Below, one piece after another: positions 6,194 to 8,969 of a stretch of DNA of 8,969 bases. The stretch spans positions 1 through 8,969 of the forward strand of contig JAKLQT010000196.1 in assembly GCA_022013205.1 (NCBI GenBank), written 5' to 3'. Each line of letters starts with the position of its first letter. The stretch's first letter is position 1. Position numbers and translations under genes: made by a program. This stretch comes from Candidatus Omnitrophota bacterium. Its GTDB lineage: Bacteria; Omnitrophota; Gorgyraeia; B26-G9. The notes beneath the pieces were generated by a model that was not told the DNA's origin, did no database searches, and saw only the letters and a program-made list of their open reading frames with translations.

Positions 6194-6826
6194 ATGGAAA
6201 CTAAAGAGATAATTTTAGATGATACCTGCATAGATATACTTAAAGAAGTAGGGCATATCTGCACTGGAAATGCTACGATAGCTTTATCACAGGTACTCAA
6301 CCAAAGAATAGAATTGACGATTCCTGATTTAAAACTAATCGATTCAAACCAGGTATTAGTCGAATTAAAAGGCGCGGAGGAAGTACTTGTTGGTGTAAGC
6401 ATTCAGCTTTTAGGGCATCTGTCCGGAAATATCGTTCTTATGTTCCCTGAAAAAAGCGCGTACAGCTTGATTGACGCTGTTTCCCAATACCGTACTGAAT
6501 TAGGCAATGCGACAGAATACGGTGTTTCTGCCCTTAAAGAAATCGGTAATATCGTAATCTCCGCTTATCTGGCGACTCTTTCAACCTTCACGCGGCAAGT
6601 CATATTACACTCAACACCGAATTTAATATGCGGTACTCTTACGACAGTCTTTAATGTTGCCTTCAGTAATATGGTAGAGCAGGCAAAAAAAATAATCCTA
6701 ATCGAAACATTTTTCTCGATTAAAGAGAAAAATATCAATGGAAGTTTCTTTTTGATTTTTCAGCCTGAGGCAGTAAAACAGTTGCTGGAGAAAGCAAAAG
6801 ATATTCAAAAAGGCATATCAGGTTAA
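6194..6826 (+). CDS. CheC-like phosphatase, probable chemotaxis/response-regulator aspartyl-phosphate phosphatase
   Basis: A 210-residue two-fold CheC-family protein. CheC enzymes remove phosphate from CheY-P-like response regulators, often together with CheD. The family active site is D/S-x3-E-x2-N-x22-P, present once per half. The second half is intact: S112, E116, N119, P142. The first half has D14, E18 and P44 with exact spacing, but histidine (H21) in place of the asparagine, so only the second site is expected to work. The ATG at 6194 is preceded by AAGGAAGGGG (6174-6183). An in-frame TTG at 6185 would add three residues and fits the ribosome site about as well. It has its own promoter and no other chemotaxis or flagellar gene in the window. 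It might therefore serve a stand-alone two-component system instead of a flagellar motor. Confidence 0.8.
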   Translation: METKEIILDDTCIDILKEVGHICTGNATIALSQVLNQRIELTIPDLKLIDSNQVLVELKGAEEVLVGVSIQLLGHLSGNIVLMFPEKSAYSLIDAVSQYRTELGNATEYGVSALKEIGNIVISAYLATLSTFTRQVILHSTPNLICGTLTTVFNVAFSNMVEQAKKIILIETFFSIKEKNINGSFFLIFQPEAVKQLLEKAKDIQKGISG

Positions 6827-6854
6827 TTTCAAGTGATAGTTTAAAGCTCAAGTT

Positions 6855-8054
6855 TCATTTTGGCTTTTTGATCTTAAGCGCTTTAAAATTAATCCCTGAG
6901 CCGACTGTGGGGATATTCTCTACAGGCTCACCCAGTATAAATTGTCCTTCTTTAATTCTGGATTTTAAGATCTCACATATTTGAAGCGCTTTATAATAAC
7001 TGGACAACGATGCTGTAGGGACATCCTTGCCGTGGATTTTAACAGAACCGGATTTTAATTCCTTATAATTAGTTTGCCCTAAAGACTGCGCTTTGCCCTC
7101 CGGATAATCTTTGCTGAAATCAACTATCTGGGGAAAAATCTCCTCATCCGTAACAGAAACAAACTTTACCGCTTCCTCATCAACCATCGGGATCGGAACT
7201 CCTATCCCAACTGCAAGGCTTACGCCATATCCCTGGATGGAAGCTCCGCGCAGCCACTCGTAAGACATTGTTTTCAGATCACCGGTTACAGCAATAGTAC
7301 CCGCTGGAGTTACAGGAACGCCTCCCTTCGTCCTTTTGACATCTGTTGTATGCTGTGTACCTCTGGAATAAATATACCCTGTCCCCCCGCCAAGAAATAT
7401 TCTAGTACCAATCCCTATAGTTCTAAAATACGGATCATTTAACAGCGGAGATAACTGTCCGGCACTGCAATAGTTCGCGTTGCCAAGCTGCGGCCTTAAT
7501 ACCCCCATATATGTGTAGAGGCACTTATCGGAAATATTCACAGCAACATTATAATTCTGGTACGCGTTACGCGGATTAGTAAGCATAGCCTCGTTCATGT
7601 CCTTAAGGCTGATAAGAGTGCGTAATTCCTTTCTTGGATAGCAGTCAGTTCCATAACCAACCGCTCTTAAGTCAACTTCCTTGCCCGCGACCAGGCCCTC
7701 AATTACATGGGCTCCCCCGTATTTAAATTCCCCTGGCCCATACTCATTAGCATGATCTTTAATAGACAGTTCTGTTGCCCCTATAATCAAATCAACCGCG
7801 GCAAGTCCGCAATAGCAGGCTACATCATTTATCCAGGCATTTTGTATCTTGATTTTCGGTTTGGGATGTCCGATATTAAATACCGCCATTGATGAGCACA
7901 TAGGCCCAAAGGTGCCTGTTGTAACAACATCGACGTATTCTGCTGAACCCTTTACGCCTTTCTCGGCAACAATATCAAGCATTTCCTCTTTCGTTACAAC
8001 AACTGCCTGGCCTTTCTTGATTTTTTCATTGATTTGAGCGATTGTTTTTGCCAT
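6855..8054 (-). CDS. DUF39 homocysteine biosynthesis protein (COG1900)
   Basis: The family (Methanosarcina MA1821 type) is linked genetically to sulfide-dependent homocysteine formation from aspartate semialdehyde, an alternative to the O-acylhomoserine route. At 399 residues this is the short form without C-terminal CBS domains. Recognisable family segments are TGTFGPMCSSMAVFNIGHP (46-64) with C53, WINDVACYCG (74-83), GYGTDCYPR (133-141) with C138, and GIGTRIFLGGGTGY (214-227), plus the conserved GTQH (232-235). C53 and C138 are candidate sulfur-handling residues, by family conservation as I recall it. The start is clear: GGAGG lies 6 bases before the ATG. It is the last visible gene of the right-hand operon, 32 bases after thi4. 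The usual NIL-ferredoxin partner (MA1822 type) is not in the window. A methanogen-like sulfur route in a bacterium fits a sulfidic, anaerobic habitat. Confidence 0.88.
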   Translation of the reverse strand: MAKTIAQINEKIKKGQAVVVTKEEMLDIVAEKGVKGSAEYVDVVTTGTFGPMCSSMAVFNIGHPKPKIKIQNAWINDVACYCGLAAVDLIIGATELSIKDHANEYGPGEFKYGGAHVIEGLVAGKEVDLRAVGYGTDCYPRKELRTLISLKDMNEAMLTNPRNAYQNYNVAVNISDKCLYTYMGVLRPQLGNANYCSAGQLSPLLNDPYFRTIGIGTRIFLGGGTGYIYSRGTQHTTDVKRTKGGVPVTPAGTIAVTGDLKTMSYEWLRGASIQGYGVSLAVGIGVPIPMVDEEAVKFVSVTDEEIFPQIVDFSKDYPEGKAQSLGQTNYKELKSGSVKIHGKDVPTASLSSYYKALQICEILKSRIKEGQFILGEPVENIPTVGSGINFKALKIKKPK

Positions 8055-8086
8055 GGGAATCCTCCATCATGCTGATTGAATAAATT

Positions 8087-8881
8087 TTATTTCAAAGATT
8101 TTTTATTAAGTTTTTTTAAAATTATTTCTGCCGCCCTTTTTCCTGAGAATAACATTCCTCCGAAAATAGCACCCATACGCGGCATACCCAGCACAGCATT
8201 TACTGCCATTCCAGATAAAACAAGGCCTGGGAAAATTTCCTTAGTCAGACGGACAAAATCAGCTTCACCTTTTTGCGCCCACATTGATTTCTCCCCGATC
8301 ACCTTTCCGGTTTTAGTTTTAAGGCGCACATCGGGATTTTTTTGAACAAATACCCTGGTAACAAAAGCCTCATGCCCGGTAGCATCAACCACAAATTTTG
8401 ACATTATCGCCAGGGGATCAACGTGCAATCCAGCCATCAGTACAGATGACCAATTTATCACTGCCCCGCTTACTCTATCATCCTCCCTGATCACAACATC
8501 CTCGACCGATACAGCCGGATAAATACGCAGGCCCGCGTCAATAGCGGCTACTGCCATTTTAGAAATAGCTTCAACAGAATCAGCCGTATAGTATTTTTTA
8601 TCATAAGGCACAAGTCTCACCTTAATTTCCTCTAATATGCCGGCTGCTTCCTTCTGAATAACAATCCTGGGGAAAAGCATTCCCCCTCCGGGCATGCCGC
8701 CTCCATAACTAAGTTTTCTCTCAAAGAGAACAACCCTTTTGCCTGCCTGAGCAAGATATCTGGCACAGGTAAGCCCGGTTGGCCCGCCGCCTGCGATAAT
8801 CACATCCACCTCTATATTATTAAGTAATTCTTCTGTAGCTGTTTTTATAATCGCGCGGGTAATATCCGCTTCACATATCAT
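8087..8881 (-). CDS. thi4: Thi4-family thiazole synthase, sulfide-using (His) type
   Basis: Thi4 builds the adenylated thiazole precursor of thiamine from NAD and glycine. The 264-residue length is typical of the archaeal and bacterial branch. The N-terminal dinucleotide motif AGGGPTGL is at 30-37, with the acidic residue E54 at the end of the next strand. GGGMPGGGMLF (60-70), DPLAIMSKFVVDATGHEA (155-172) and the C-terminal GMAVNAVLGMPRMGAIFGG (224-242) are family signatures. The position of the sacrificial cysteine of yeast Thi4 is held by H153 (LHVDP), so the enzyme should use free sulfide catalytically instead of its own sulfur. The start is supported by AAGGAG 5 bases before the ATG. Older databases label this family ribulose or ribose bisphosphate isomerase-like, which I reject. 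It lies in an operon with the DUF39 gene. Confidence 0.9.
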   Translation of the reverse strand: MICEADITRAIIKTATEELLNNIEVDVIIAGGGPTGLTCARYLAQAGKRVVLFERKLSYGGGMPGGGMLFPRIVIQKEAAGILEEIKVRLVPYDKKYYTADSVEAISKMAVAAIDAGLRIYPAVSVEDVVIREDDRVSGAVINWSSVLMAGLHVDPLAIMSKFVVDATGHEAFVTRVFVQKNPDVRLKTKTGKVIGEKSMWAQKGEADFVRLTKEIFPGLVLSGMAVNAVLGMPRMGAIFGGMLFSGKRAAEIILKKLNKKSLK

Positions 8882-8893
8882 AAATTCTCCTTT

Positions 8894-8968
8894 TCATGTT
8901 TTTATCCAATTTCTCATAAAACTTTTAACCCTGCCATACCTTAGCAAATTCTCGGCATTTGCTCCTGA
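8894..8968 (-). CDS. C-terminal end of an unidentified gene (cut by window edge)
   Basis: An open minus-strand frame enters from the right edge and encodes 24 residues (SGANAENLLRYG, then a basic RVKSFMRNWIKT end) before TGA, 12 bases upstream of thi4. Its spacing, direction and codon content fit the preceding gene of the same operon. Thi4's ribosome site starts in the short gap. The tail is too short to assign a family. Another minus frame ends earlier, near 8925, and cannot be excluded. Confidence 0.45.
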   Translation of the reverse strand, partial: SGANAENLLRYGRVKSFMRNWIKT

Positions 8969-8969
8969 A

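Noticed and set aside
6827..6854. Terminator between the convergent cheC-like and DUF39 genes
   Set aside because: The only pairing found is AAAGC with GCTTT around a 14-base loop, part of it inside the DUF39 coding end. This is too weak.
1..8969. CRISPR array, tRNA, rRNA, insertion sequence, phage or toxin-antitoxin genes
   Set aside because: I saw no spaced direct-repeat array, cloverleaf, transposase or paired small toxin-like genes. The two repeat units at 13-140 are too few and too structured for CRISPR.

Overview
The window looks like a piece of an anaerobic bacterial chromosome. The signs are Shine-Dalgarno sites, a bacterial tRNA 2-thiouridylase (MnmA), Rnf-type electron-transfer genes, a probable sulfide-using (His-type) Thi4 thiazole synthase and a DUF39 homocysteine-synthesis protein. 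The AT-rich intergenic DNA and hairpin-forming repeats would fit an uncultivated lineage such as Omnitrophota. That placement is only an impression; nothing here fixes the taxonomy.

Layout. Positions 1-203 are non-coding and hold two copies of a hairpin-forming repeat, followed by a small + strand gene for a single-pass membrane protein of unknown function (204-455). A tight five-gene minus-strand operon fills 467-5920, read as rnfC > rnfD > rnfB > RACo-like ASKHA protein > mnmA. The first four genes are joined by three 4-nt ATGA overlaps, and mnmA starts 6 nt after the stop of the ASKHA gene. From about 5921 to 6193 lies a divergent control region with a strong sigma70-type promoter (6042-6070) facing right. 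It drives a CheC-like phosphatase (6194-6826). From 6855 to the right edge there is a second minus-strand operon: the 3' end of an unidentified gene, thi4, and a DUF39 homocysteine-synthesis gene.

How the genes may work together. RnfC (NADH/FMN/Fe-S), RnfD (membrane, covalent FMN) and RnfB (multi-cluster ferredoxin-like) form part of an Rnf electron-transfer chain. The usual rnfG, rnfE and rnfA genes, which lie between rnfD and rnfB in the common C-D-G-E-A-B order, are absent from the locus. RnfB is instead translationally coupled to an ATPase-fold protein of the corrinoid-protein reductive activator family (RACo/RamA, DUF4445) that lacks its own ferredoxin domain. This suggests, as inference, that low-potential electrons pass from RnfB to the activator. 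The right-hand operon pairs two enzymes that place inorganic sulfide into metabolites: Thi4 (thiamine thiazole) and DUF39 (homocysteine). MnmA is a third sulfur-transfer enzyme, but in the other operon.

The most interesting items are the rnfC-D-B plus ASKHA locus, the altered second phosphate motif in the ASKHA protein, the one-sided active-site loss in the CheC-like protein, and the paired hairpin repeats.
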